A DNA stretch of 37,021 nucleotides from Polyangia bacterium (GTDB lineage Bacteria > Myxococcota_A > Polyangia > Polyangiales > Polyangiaceae), in contig JAUHZF010000045.1 of the NCBI GenBank assembly GCA_030426145.1, forward strand, positions 1 to 37,021, written 5' to 3'. Below the pieces are notes generated by a model that was not told the origin of the DNA, did not search any database, and saw nothing but the letters and a program-made list of their open reading frames with translations. Below, piece after piece: positions 1 through 7,259 of the stretch. Made by a program: the position numbers and the translations under genes. Numbering within the stretch: position 1 is the first letter of the stretch; each line of letters opens with the position of its first letter.

Positions 1-1
1 T

Positions 2-469
2 CCCGCCGCGAACCCCGACCTGAGTCAGGCCGATACCGTCATGGGAACCCCCCACTACCTGGCTCCCGAGGCCATCACCGCCCCGGACACGGTGGGACCC
101 GCCGCCGACGTCTACGCCTTGGGCGCGGTGGGCTACTTCCTGCTCACCGGGGACGAGGTCTTCTCCGGCGCCTCGGTCATCGAGGTGTGCTCCAAACACC
201 TCAACGAAGCGCCGGCGCCGCTCGCGGAGAAGATCGACGAGGCCGTGGACCCCCGGCTAGAAGCCCTTCTGTTGCGGTGCCTCGCCAAGGACGCCGATGC
301 GAGGCCCCAGGACGGGCTCGCGCTCACGCTGGCTCTGGACGAGCTCGGCCTGCACTGGCCACGCAAGCGAGCCGCCCGATGGTGGGCCGATCGAGCGTCC
401 CGTGTCACGAACAGATCGTTGGCGACCCCATCACCCACCCAGCTCGACATCGACATCGCCGCGCGTTGA
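2..469 (+). CDS. Ser/Thr protein kinase, C-terminal part (cut by window edge)
   Basis: This is the C-terminal part of a Hanks-type serine/threonine kinase; the frame is open from base 2 and the 5' end lies outside the window. The visible 155 residues begin in the activation loop. GTPHYLAPE (fragment residues about 15-23) is subdomain VIII with its APE motif. AADVYALGAVGYFLLTG is subdomain IX with the conserved Asp, and the Arg in CLAKDADARPQ is the subdomain XI arginine. The protein ends about 35 residues after the kinase fold in a basic tail with no membrane helix, so no extracellular sensor follows the kinase. The P-loop, HRD and DFG motifs are upstream and cannot be checked. It would phosphorylate Ser/Thr residues of unknown targets; such kinases are very numerous in Myxococcota. 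Confidence 0.9.
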   Translation, partial: PAANPDLSQADTVMGTPHYLAPEAITAPDTVGPAADVYALGAVGYFLLTGDEVFSGASVIEVCSKHLNEAPAPLAEKIDEAVDPRLEALLLRCLAKDADARPQDGLALTLALDELGLHWPRKRAARWWADRASRVTNRSLATPSPTQLDIDIAAR

Positions 470-740
470 GACGGGAAAAGGAAGAGATCGGACCGAGGGT
501 GACGAATCTCTCACGGTCCAATTGAGTCCAAGTCCCCGCAGAACGTGACGGAGTCCGAGATGCTGGGTCACCGAATGAGGCAAGAGAAGCGTCATTCACA
601 TGGCCCCCTCGGAGGAATACCCGCCCAGACACCGCACGCCTCACGTACCGGGCGCACCAGTGCCTCGGCCACTGGAAGCGTAGAAGGCGAACCAACGACG
701 GTTGAGTGGTCCTCCGCGACCTGAAGCGCGGAAAATGCTT
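470..740. other. Intergenic, nothing recognised
   Basis: This stretch lies between the kinase stop and the hairpin that follows the minus-strand transposase gene. Short open frames exist on both strands, but none has a start with a ribosome binding site or residues I recognise. I see no RNA gene or clear terminator in it. Confidence 0.4.
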
Positions 741-762
741 CACCGCGGCCTAAGCCGCGGTG
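741..762. repeat. Perfect GC hairpin just past the transposase stop
   Basis: This is a 9-bp perfect inverted repeat, CACCGCGGC-CTAA-GCCGCGGTG, with a 4-nt loop. It starts 6 bp beyond the stop codon of the minus-strand transposase gene. No U-tract follows on either strand, so a classical intrinsic terminator is doubtful. Because REP-associated transposases recognise short hairpins, this may instead be a REP-like end of the element. That is inference from position and shape. Confidence 0.55.
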
Positions 763-768
763 ATACGG

Positions 769-1689
769 CTAGGGCGGCTCCTCGCACGCCGCACCAAAGT
801 AGACGCGCATTCTCCAGGTGCCATGCGGGAAGAGCACTCCGCGAACGCCGGCCTTCCAGGCCTGCCAGGCGTTTCTGTATGTGGCACGGAACGCGCGAAG
901 GCGCCGAACCAGCTCCGTGGCAACGGCGGGATTGCCGGCAGCGGCGAAGGTAGGCGTCCTCGAGCCAAACCTCTCGAAGGAGCTCGCGCGGGCAGTGTGA
1001 GGCGTCTTCAGGACCCGTTTCGCCCCCATGTAGCCCCGTCCCTCTCGCTTGTTGTCGGCGTGGGCCTTCCAGACGCGGGCGTCGAGCTCGGCTTGGATGG
1101 CGTCTCGCGCGTCCTGCTCGGTCTCAAAGGCGTCGAGCAAGATTTCTGGCATCTCAATGGGAATGCTGACGCGCTCGGGCCACATCGGGTTCTCAGGGTC
1201 GAAGTAGCCCTCCGGGCGCTCGACGGTGATGGTCTTTCGCCCCACGTCGTCGACGAGCACTTTCGCGCCAGGCCATCGCTGCGGCGTCTTGACCAGACCG
1301 GCTTCGACACAGTTGGCCGCCGTGTAGGCCATCTCCTTGATGACGGCTTCTGGAGTGCTCAGCTCTACCCAGTTCGCTGGGGTCTTGGCGAACACCTCCT
1401 CCGGCCAACCGAGCAACACCTTGAGTGCGTTGGCGAGGATCCGGTTACGCAGCTCGAAGAAGCGAGGAAGCACGCCGAGGATGTCCGTCAACACTTCGTG
1501 CAGGTGCGACGACAGCAGCTGCATCATGTGGAGCTGAACGTCGAGGCGCTGCGCGATCACTGCGGTGGTGTACCAGTAGATCTGCTCGACCTTCCCCTCG
1601 AGGTCTGGCGAGAAGAGGAAGTGGCGCCGCGTCGCGCGACGGGTGACGAACCAGGTCACGTTCGGGCGTACATTTCGAGGCTGCGTCAT
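769..1689 (-). CDS. REP-associated tyrosine (HUH, Y1-type) transposase
   Basis: This 306-residue protein is of the REP-associated tyrosine transposase type, relatives of the IS200/IS605 TnpA enzymes that nick single-stranded hairpin DNA. The N-terminal TQPRNVRPNVTWFVTRRATR stretch and SSHLHEVLTDILG match the family layout; HLH is the HUH metal-binding pair. Near the C-terminus an arginine-rich helix (ELVRRLRAFRATYRNAW) leads into GVLFPHGTWRMRV, a typical ending. I chose ATG 1689; a TTG two codons earlier (1695) is also possible. A perfect hairpin follows the stop and a GC-rich repeat cluster lies about 100 bp upstream of the start. A frameshifted relative lies at 5893-6433 on the other strand. 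The frame is intact, so the gene may be active. The catalytic Tyr was not assigned. Confidence 0.75.
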   Translation of the reverse strand: MTQPRNVRPNVTWFVTRRATRRHFLFSPDLEGKVEQIYWYTTAVIAQRLDVQLHMMQLLSSHLHEVLTDILGVLPRFFELRNRILANALKVLLGWPEEVFAKTPANWVELSTPEAVIKEMAYTAANCVEAGLVKTPQRWPGAKVLVDDVGRKTITVERPEGYFDPENPMWPERVSIPIEMPEILLDAFETEQDARDAIQAELDARVWKAHADNKREGRGYMGAKRVLKTPHTARASSFERFGSRTPTFAAAGNPAVATELVRRLRAFRATYRNAWQAWKAGVRGVLFPHGTWRMRVYFGAACEEPP

Positions 1690-1780
1690 GCACAACCCGA
1701 AAGCGAAACCCGCGCCAACACCATTGGCTCACGCACCGAACGTCATTTCCGATACTTCTGACGCAAACTGACGTGGTGAA

Positions 1781-1929
1781 GGGTGGCGGCCGCCACCCGG
1801 GCGCCGGCGGCCGCCACCCTCGGTCGGATCTCCTGGGCGCTCGACTCCACCCTCGGTCGGATCTCCTCCAGTCGGATCTATCGGTCGGATCTCCTCCAGT
1901 CGGATCTCCTCCCCACCTCGGTCGGATCT
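1781..1929. repeat. Palindromic and GTCGGATCT repeat cluster
   Basis: The cluster opens with an 18-bp perfect palindrome, GGGTGGCGG-CCGCCACCC, at 1781-1798. A 35-bp element at 1798-1832 follows; near-identical copies occur at 3009-3043 and 3087-3121. Its 3' portion, GTCGGATCT, then recurs at 1823, 1856, 1871, 1884, 1899 and 1921 (six copies in 107 bp, irregular spacing). The palindrome looks like the meeting point of two oppositely oriented element ends. The cluster sits between the start of the transposase gene and the stop of the next minus-strand gene. It resembles a REP/BIME-type array; mobilisation by the adjacent transposase is inference. Confidence 0.75.
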
Positions 1930-1943
1930 CCTGCCTCCTGTCT

Positions 1944-2888
1944 TCAGTCGTGGGCTGGGCGGGGCGCTCGACTGTGCCATAGGGTCTTCACGAGGGTGGC
2001 CACCCCGGGGTCGTCGTGGGCGGCTGCGATGCTGCGCCATTGGCGGTGGAGTGTGATGGGGAGCAAGGCCGCGACGAGCCAGCTCGGCGTGTAGGGGTTG
2101 GCGACCAGTGCCTGGCGGACAGGCGCATGGCGAAACCAGCGCGGCTCCTGCGCGATGGCGAGAAGGAGCCCAGCGCGCGTCGGCCGGAGCGCCGCCATCT
2201 CGACCACGTCGCGAACAGCGAGACCGGGCGCAGCCAGCACGCGGCGTCGCACGGCGAGCGACCCATGTTGCAGCGCCTCGCGTCGGCCGTGGCGAAACAA
2301 CGGCGGGTTGCAACCAAACCAGAACCGCATCAGCCTACGAGGTGGTGTAGGCGCCTCCTCACAGTGCTGCTTCCACGCTTGAGACACCTCCCGGGCGAAG
2401 GCCTCCGGGTCACTGTGCGCCAACTCTGGGGCGGCGTACTCCGCGGTCACTGCGTCGATGAAGGCCTGGTCGGGGACGGCCGCCTCAAGCCATAGCAGCA
2501 GCGTCATCGGCGAGAAGGTCGCTCGCCAATTCCAATGACTCTCGTCGGTGTGCTCGTGCCGTCGCGCCGATGGGGGAAGCCGCCGCGCGCGTGAGGGCCC
2601 ACACGTCACGCGAAGGTACGCCCGTGTGAGCGGAGAGAGCGCCTCACGGTCGAGCACGGCCACGTCGTCGTCGAGGCCACGCAGCCGCAGGCTGACGTCG
2701 GCGTCGTCGGCAGGCACCATGGCAGCCGCCCACGATTGCAACGTGGTCCGCGCCACGGACGAGCCCGCGACGCCGCTGCGCAGCAGCGCGTCGAGCCACG
2801 CTCTCAAGCGTGGCCGGTCCCACACCATCGCGCGACGCGCCACCACATGTGGACCTTGGGCCACCGCGACCCCATCACGCGCCAGCAT
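1944..2888 (-). CDS. Hypothetical protein with alpha-helical repeats
   Basis: This is a 314-residue protein that I cannot assign to a named family. It starts at ATG 2888 and has no signal peptide or membrane helix, so it is probably cytosolic. The C-terminal half (about residues 195-300) has helical motifs such as LAVRRRVLAAPGLAVRDVV and APVRQALVANPYTPSWLVA. They recall the variant leucine-rich or HEAT-like units (VRxALxxNPxTP-xxVxxxLLP) found in many uncharacterised Myxococcota proteins. These usually form protein-binding solenoids. The central part is rich in Trp and Arg. The gene is flanked on both sides by copies of the GC-rich 35-bp repeat and has no obvious operon partner. Function unknown. 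Confidence 0.65.
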   Translation of the reverse strand: MLARDGVAVAQGPHVVARRAMVWDRPRLRAWLDALLRSGVAGSSVARTTLQSWAAAMVPADDADVSLRLRGLDDDVAVLDREALSPLTRAYLRVTCGPSRARRLPPSARRHEHTDESHWNWRATFSPMTLLLWLEAAVPDQAFIDAVTAEYAAPELAHSDPEAFAREVSQAWKQHCEEAPTPPRRLMRFWFGCNPPLFRHGRREALQHGSLAVRRRVLAAPGLAVRDVVEMAALRPTRAGLLLAIAQEPRWFRHAPVRQALVANPYTPSWLVAALLPITLHRQWRSIAAAHDDPGVATLVKTLWHSRAPRPAHD

Positions 2889-2929
2889 CCGCTCAGGCTA
2901 GCACCCAAATCCCGCCTCGGAGTCGAGCA

Positions 2930-2998
2930 CTACACCGAGAGCACGGTCGTGGTTCGCAGAAACGCGACCACGTCATCCACGTCGAACGGTCGAAGCGG
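2930..2998 (-). pseudogene. 3' gene fragment, cytochrome c-like C-terminus
   Basis: On the minus strand, FDVDDVVAFLRTTTVLSV then TAG reads like the C-terminal helix of a c-type cytochrome or cytochrome peroxidase domain (VxAFLRTL-type ending). Codons have the GC-rich third positions of real genes here. Going upstream the frame runs straight into the repeat cluster at 3009-3121 with no start or heme motif CxxCH, so it is at most a truncated 3' end. The assignment rests on only 18 residues. Confidence 0.3.
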
Positions 2999-3121
2999 CG
3001 CACTCGACCGGGCGCCGGCGGTCGCCACCCTCGGTCGGCTCTCGCCGGCCGGCGCCCTTCGAAGCGGTCGATGTGGCGCACTCGATCGGGCGCCGGCGGC
3101 CGCCACCCTCGGTCGGATCTC
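2994..3121. repeat. Tandem pair of the 35-bp GC-rich element (78-bp period)
   Basis: Two copies of CGGGCGCCGGCGG(T/C)CGCCACC-type sequence lie at 3009-3043 and 3087-3121, 78 bp apart. Both are preceded by GCACTCGA(C/T) and by GAAGCGG, so the repeated unit is longer than the 35-bp core. The core contains the palindromes GGCGCC and, in one copy, GGCGGCCGCC. The same core is at 1798-1832 near the transposase. The copies differ at only two core positions, which suggests recent duplication. Confidence 0.8.
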
Positions 3122-3283
3122 GCCGTCGTCTACCTCGACGGCGTTCAGGTGGGTGCCATCGACGTCACCGCTCTCGGGGCTCCCAAGCTCTACCTCGCCC
3201 GGGACACACCCGAAGCCATGACCCCCGTCGTGGTGACGGCCATGCTCACGGCGTACCTCGTCTCTGGGGTCATCCCCCGATAA
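3119..3283 (+). pseudogene. 3' gene fragment fused to the repeat
   Basis: From the last bases of the second repeat copy, a plus-strand frame reads AVVYLDGVQVGAIDVTALG and continues for about 53 residues to TAA at 3281-3283. Third codon positions are strongly GC and the residue mix is protein-like. No start codon with a ribosome binding site exists; upstream the frame is only repeat DNA. I read it as the surviving 3' end of a gene whose 5' part was lost or replaced at the repeat. The product is not recognised. Confidence 0.35.
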
Positions 3284-3377
3284 GTCGAGGAATAGGCGGG
3301 TGTGCGCTCGTCGTTCTGTTTGGAGCCCCGTCGCGAGCTGCGCTTGGGGCAGAGGCAGGAAAGTTGACGGACGCCTC

Positions 3378-3767
3378 ATGAACCGAGAGTCTCTCGCCGT
3401 GCGACGTCGCTCATTCCTCGCCGCCATGCTGGTGCCGGCTTCTGCACATGGGGCCCCGGAGTTCGGCATCGTTCACCCATCGGTCTGTCTGGCTGGCGAA
3501 TGGGGTCGAGGCCATCCCGAGCATCGTGTCCAGCTCGCCGTGGTGAGCACTATCGAGGCCGCGCAGCGGGCCGTGAAGCAACTCGAGGCACGCCACGTGA
3601 AGGCAGAGCACTACACGGCGCTCTGGCTCGTTCGCGGAGACGAAGAGCCCCAAGTGGTGGTCGAAGCCCGCGTGTATGGCGACGCGGCGGAAGCGCGAGC
3701 CCGGGCCCGACGGGTTCGGCAATGGGTACGAGGCGCCTTCGCCCGACACTATCTACACTACCGCTGA
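3378..3767 (+). CDS. Small exported protein, possible SPOR-like fold
   Basis: This is a 129-residue protein. I chose ATG 3378 over a much earlier in-frame start because it gives a clean signal sequence, SLAVRRRSFLAAMLVPASAHG, with a twin-arginine-like RRRSFLAA core; AGGAAA lies about 15 nt upstream. After cleavage the mature part has an alternating pattern (VQLAVVSTIEAAQRAVKQLE, then VVEARVYGDAAEARARARRV). It resembles the beta-alpha-beta-beta-alpha repeat of SPOR domains, which bind denuded peptidoglycan. That similarity is by eye only. It stands alone on the plus strand next to a 160-bp gap and the convergent lipoprotein gene. If SPOR-like, it would act in the periplasm at septa; otherwise it is simply an unknown exported protein. 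Confidence 0.6.
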   Translation: MNRESLAVRRRSFLAAMLVPASAHGAPEFGIVHPSVCLAGEWGRGHPEHRVQLAVVSTIEAAQRAVKQLEARHVKAEHYTALWLVRGDEEPQVVVEARVYGDAAEARARARRVRQWVRGAFARHYLHYR

Positions 3768-3927
3768 GGAACCAGGGCTCTACGCGCTCCAGGGGCGACG
3801 CGAGGACCGGCCTCGTCGTTGCCTCCAATGGAACCCCGCCTTGGCGGCGACGGCTGCGATGGTGGCGCGCGCGAAGCCGCGCTCGGCCCCACCCGGGCGC
3901 CCCGAAGCGAGCTCGAACAGGCTGGTG

Positions 3928-4734
3928 TCACCCTTCCCCGTAGGCCCGGAGCAAGCCGATGAGCCACCAGCGGCCGTTGCCGTCGCGATCGAACTGAAAG
4001 ATGACGGCTTGATTGCCCTCCCAATAGCAGCCGTCGATGAACTCGACCCGGCGTTGATAGGCCACATAGGGTACGCCGGGATAGGCGCTCGCGAGGCGGC
4101 GCTCGTAGACGCAGAGGTTGCAGACGTCGCCTACGGACATGCGGCCGAAGGCGACCTCGCTGGTGATGGTGAGGGGCGTGGGGAGCGAGCGCATGGGGCC
4201 GAGGCGCGTGGTCATGTGCTCCAGGAAGCCGGCGAAGGTGAGCAGCTCGTGGGGACAGGCGGTGTCCGTGGTCTCCTCGCCGTTTGGGCAGATCCCTCCC
4301 CAGGAGAAGTCATGCAGCTCGCGCGACAGGTCGAGGGCACGGACTTCGTTCACCGACAGGTGGAAACGCTCTTGAACGGCGAGGCCGCGGTCGGGGTGGA
4401 CGAGTTCGGCCAGTTGCTCGTAGCGCCGGGTGTCGATGGCTTCCGCGGCACTCCGTGCGAGCGGGCCGAGCGCCTCGACGGTCGCTTCCGACATCTCCGG
4501 CGCCCCCGCCACGCGCCCGGCGGGGGTGCAGGGGTGCGCGTAGGGATGGCAGCACGTCTCGCTCACGGGAGAGGCCGCTCCGGCCGCGGCGACGCTTGCG
4601 GTGGTGACCGGCGCGGCGCTCGCGATGGTATCCGAGGCCGTGTCGGCCGCGACCTCGTGCTGCACGCAGGGGGGGGGCCGAGCGCAGCCGGCGGTGGCGA
4701 GCACCGCGAGCAGGAGGTGGCGGTCAATACGCAA
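3928..4734 (-). CDS. Lipoprotein, candidate immunity partner of the upstream amidase-like protein
   Basis: This is a 268-residue lipoprotein. The N-terminus RHLLLAVLATAGC is a signal peptide II with lipobox at Cys17, followed by an Ala/Thr/Ser-rich tether to about residue 60 and a globular domain. The domain has Cys-rich spots (SETCCHPYAHPC, ICPNGEE, GDVCNLCVYE), suggesting disulfides in the periplasm, and ends in VIFQFDRDGNGRWWLIGLL. No known family is recognised. The start is TTG 4734, which overlaps the end of the upstream gene by 11 nt; GAGGA about 12 nt before it could be its ribosome binding site. The overlap implies translational coupling. A muralytic-type gene followed by a coupled periplasmic lipoprotein is the usual arrangement of cell-wall toxin and immunity pairs; that role is inference. 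Confidence 0.7.
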   Translation of the reverse strand: MRIDRHLLLAVLATAGCARPPPCVQHEVAADTASDTIASAAPVTTASVAAAGAASPVSETCCHPYAHPCTPAGRVAGAPEMSEATVEALGPLARSAAEAIDTRRYEQLAELVHPDRGLAVQERFHLSVNEVRALDLSRELHDFSWGGICPNGEETTDTACPHELLTFAGFLEHMTTRLGPMRSLPTPLTITSEVAFGRMSVGDVCNLCVYERRLASAYPGVPYVAYQRRVEFIDGCYWEGNQAVIFQFDRDGNGRWWLIGLLRAYGEG

Positions 4735-5668
4735 AGCCGGCGCGATCCTCGAAGACGCCGAAGAGGGTGTCGACGGTTAGGCGATCGATGATCGGTTTAT
4801 GACTGGCGGTCTGGACGCGGGCGAGGTCGGCGCTGCGACTTGGCCCTCCGAAGTGTCGAAGTTGGAACGCTTCGACGGCGACCGTGGTGGCCGCGAAGGT
4901 CGCGTTGAGAGGGATGTGGTACCCGAGGCCACGAAGCATCGCCTCCAGCGTGGTGCGAACGACGAGGGGTGACCCGCTGGTGATGGGACCTCCGCTGCCG
5001 CTGAAGTGGGTCTCGAAGATCTGGTAGGTCGGGTGCATGGGGTGGCCTGAGGGCGGTCGAAAGGCTCGGGTTACCGTGGCCAAGCCAGCGGCCTCGAGGC
5101 GTTCCCAGTCGAAGCCACTGCCGGGGCAGCCGATCTTTCGCCCGAGCTCATGGCCGCCGATCGCGGTTTGGCTGTCGGCGAGCACATTGTGGCGACTGAC
5201 GGGGAAGTGTCCAGCCAGGACGCCGATGAGGTGGCGGCTCCCCTGCATCTGGGCCACTTCAAAATGGGTCGGGTCACGGTCGTGCCCGGGAGGGCGAAAG
5301 GCGTGGACATGCTCGACGATGTTGTCGAGGTCCCCCGTGATCTTCGTGTAGGCATGTCGCTTCTGAAAGCGACGCACGCGGTCCTCGAGGTCATGGCCGT
5401 TCGAGAAGCCGACGTTGCTGAGACGGCGGCGCGCCCGCTCCCGTTCCTCTTCGGCAAGCGAGACGTGATAGCGGGAACGGAAAGGAAAGCTAGGGCTGTC
5501 GGGCATCTCCGACGGTGCCCACTCCACGACCACGTCGTCGATCTCGTGGTCGAGATCCGTCAGGAGCCAACCGCGGGTGTCGGCTTCACCGTCGAGGATG
5601 ACACGGCCGTTCTGCTTCACGCGTGCTCGTGCGTGGGGCATGCGCCTACCCTTGAGATCGCACAGCAA
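4724..5668 (-). CDS. Amidase_2/PGRP-like protein with peptidoglycan-binding domains, possibly degenerate
   Basis: The protein is about 314 residues. Residues 1-45 look like a carboxypeptidase-regulatory-type beta fold (ILDGEADTRGWLLTDLD). Residues 80-105 (DLEDRVRRFQKRHAYTKITG) resemble a PG_binding_1 helix pair. Residues 145-205 resemble the C-terminal half of an N-acetylmuramoyl-L-alanine amidase: SQTAIGGHELGRKIGCPGSG, where His and Cys match two zinc ligands, followed by FDWERL. A second peptidoglycan-binding-like segment ends the protein (TTVAVEAFQLRHFGG). The N-terminal half of the amidase fold, with the first zinc His, is not evident, so activity is uncertain. The start is unclear: TTG 5668 or ATG 5641 in frame, while an ATG at 5715 with a good GAGGGG site is out of frame. 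A 5' frameshift is possible. It overlaps the following lipoprotein gene. Confidence 0.6.
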   Translation of the reverse strand: MLCDLKGRRMPHARARVKQNGRVILDGEADTRGWLLTDLDHEIDDVVVEWAPSEMPDSPSFPFRSRYHVSLAEEERERARRRLSNVGFSNGHDLEDRVRRFQKRHAYTKITGDLDNIVEHVHAFRPPGHDRDPTHFEVAQMQGSRHLIGVLAGHFPVSRHNVLADSQTAIGGHELGRKIGCPGSGFDWERLEAAGLATVTRAFRPPSGHPMHPTYQIFETHFSGSGGPITSGSPLVVRTTLEAMLRGLGYHIPLNATFAATTVAVEAFQLRHFGGPSRSADLARVQTASHKPIIDRLTVDTLFGVFEDRAGFAY

Positions 5669-5892
5669 GAGCGCAAACTCGAAGCCGTCGTCGGTCGGTC
5701 CCTAGCTCCGAGCATGGACAGATCCCCTCGGTGCAGTGCCAGCGAGGTCGAGGGGGCTCTGTCCACGGTTGGTCGTCGTCTGGATAGCGCCACGGCTCCA
5801 CGGCATGGAGGCTACTCGCCGTGCCTCGGAGGTACACCGCGCCCCGAATAGGCCGAAAGGCAGCCTCGGAGCCTGACCGTCGCCGGGCAGGG

Positions 5893-6433
5893 GGGACCAC
5901 CGACGAAGCGGCGCTCGACACCGACGAGGCCTTCGTGGCCCGACCGACGTAGGGTCCCCCCATGGGCGTGAGTTCGAGGTGCGGCGGCCGGGCTGGTACC
6001 TCGACGAGAACGGGCCGATGCCGGAGACGGTGAAGATGCGCTACGAAGTGCCCCGGCCTTCGCGGGGATGCGCCGCGCAGACAGGGCGAAGCTGGCACGG
6101 GTCGAGGTGCGCAAGCGAGAGAAGGCAGCCGCGGAGGACCGGCGCGAGCTCGGGATTCGGCTCGTTGAGTTCCGTGAGGCGATGACCCATCCGCGCTTGA
6201 CGCGCCGAAGACCAGCGCACCGCGCCGCGGCCTGAAGCCTTGCGTGGCGGGCAAGAACAAGTGGCGCCGCATCGAGGCGCTTGCAGCGCTACAAGGCGTG
6301 GCTCGAGGCCTACCGTGCCGCGTTCACGCGGTTGAGAGCAGGACGGCCCGCTTCGATCTCGAGCAGGACGGGCTTCTCATTCGGTCTGTCGGCCCGAGAC
6401 CGGTTCGTCGAGGACCAGATGCGCTCACAATGA
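5893..6433 (+). pseudogene. Frameshifted remnant of a second REP-associated transposase
   Basis: Broken plus-strand frames reproduce the C-terminal half of the transposase at 769-1689. GREFEVRRPGWYLDENGPMP (from about 5966) parallels GRKTITVERPEGYFDPENPM of that gene. It is followed in another frame (from about 6056) by ADRAKLARVEVRKREKAAAE, which parallels its DARDAIQAELDARVWKAHAD region. Then, in a third frame (from about 6280), RLQRYKAWLEAYRAAFTRLR parallels RRLRAFRATYRNAWQAW. At least two frameshifts separate the pieces, and the HUH half is not visible. It is a decayed relative, not a recent copy, since sequence identity is low. It marks the left border of the defence island. Confidence 0.6.
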
Positions 6434-6457
6434 CAGGTTGAGCCTCCGACTCTCGCA

Positions 6458-7258
6458 CTATGCGGCCAGCTCCCGAAACCACTTCGTCAGCTGTTCAACC
6501 GCACCCGCGTCCACATGCCCGTCGTTCGGTCCCTCGATCTTTCCTTCGACCAATGACTCGTAGGTCACATTCGATGACCACCAAGCCTGGTCATAAGCCT
6601 CACCCTCCATCCCGATTCCGAACCCCTCGAGTGCGGTGAGTGAAAGGTAGGCGTTCACCTTGCGACTCAAGGCCTTCATCTCAGCATCCGTCAGCCTGGC
6701 CCCGCCATCGTGTCCCTCGACTACCCGGGCGAAGGCCATCGCTGCGGGGCGGAACCACGAGTACTTCAGCTCAAGCGCGAACTGTGCGGTACGGACTCGT
6801 GCGAAGACGACGGGTACAAGGTCATAGCTCGGTCCATCCCGAACCATCTCGGCGCCCCACCAAAGTCGCGCAACTGCGTTTCGTAGAAGTTCTCCGGTGT
6901 ATCGCCAGCGATGAACCTGCCCCCCGGCGTCGGAAAATCGCATCTGAACGTACTTCTGCGCAAACTCCACCGCGACCCAAGCCCAAAATCGCTTGTCACC
7001 TGCAAGCCTTCGCGGCGCCCGAATCGCGTTGTGCAATCGGACTGCTAGCCAACCATCGAGTTCGTTCTTGTCCTCGTAGATGTCAAGGCCCTTGTCGACG
7101 ATCCTTTGCACCAGTTCTCCGTCGAACTGGAACTCGCTGGTGAGGGCCTCCTCCGAATATGGTTCGCGGAGCTTTTCAACGTCGGGGAAGGGGGCGCCTG
7201 CGAACATCGTGTCCGGCAGCCGATCGAACGTCTTGACTGGCAGGTGGTACACCGACAT
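6458..7258 (-). CDS. DUF6339-like protein, third gene of the GHKL operon
   Basis: This is a 266-residue cytosolic protein. ATG 7258 was chosen because it lies 1 nt after the stop of the preceding gene, while the longer in-frame extension overlaps that gene and begins unconvincingly. It is rich in Trp and Arg (DKRFWAWVAVEFAQKYVQMR, RNAVARLWWGAEMVRD), a pattern I associate with DUF6339 proteins, which occur near DNA-modification and phage-defence genes. No nuclease, ATPase or DNA-binding motif can be pointed to. It is the last gene of a tight three-gene minus-strand operon with the GHKL ATPase, so it probably works with it. Family naming is from memory of the pattern. Confidence 0.65.
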   Translation of the reverse strand: MSVYHLPVKTFDRLPDTMFAGAPFPDVEKLREPYSEEALTSEFQFDGELVQRIVDKGLDIYEDKNELDGWLAVRLHNAIRAPRRLAGDKRFWAWVAVEFAQKYVQMRFSDAGGQVHRWRYTGELLRNAVARLWWGAEMVRDGPSYDLVPVVFARVRTAQFALELKYSWFRPAAMAFARVVEGHDGGARLTDAEMKALSRKVNAYLSLTALEGFGIGMEGEAYDQAWWSSNVTYESLVEGKIEGPNDGHVDAGAVEQLTKWFRELAA

Positions 7259-7259
7259 C

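Noticed and set aside
760..1761. 333-codon plus-strand open frame
   Set aside because: It is antisense to the transposase, which has the recognisable HUH motif; the plus frame has no family features.
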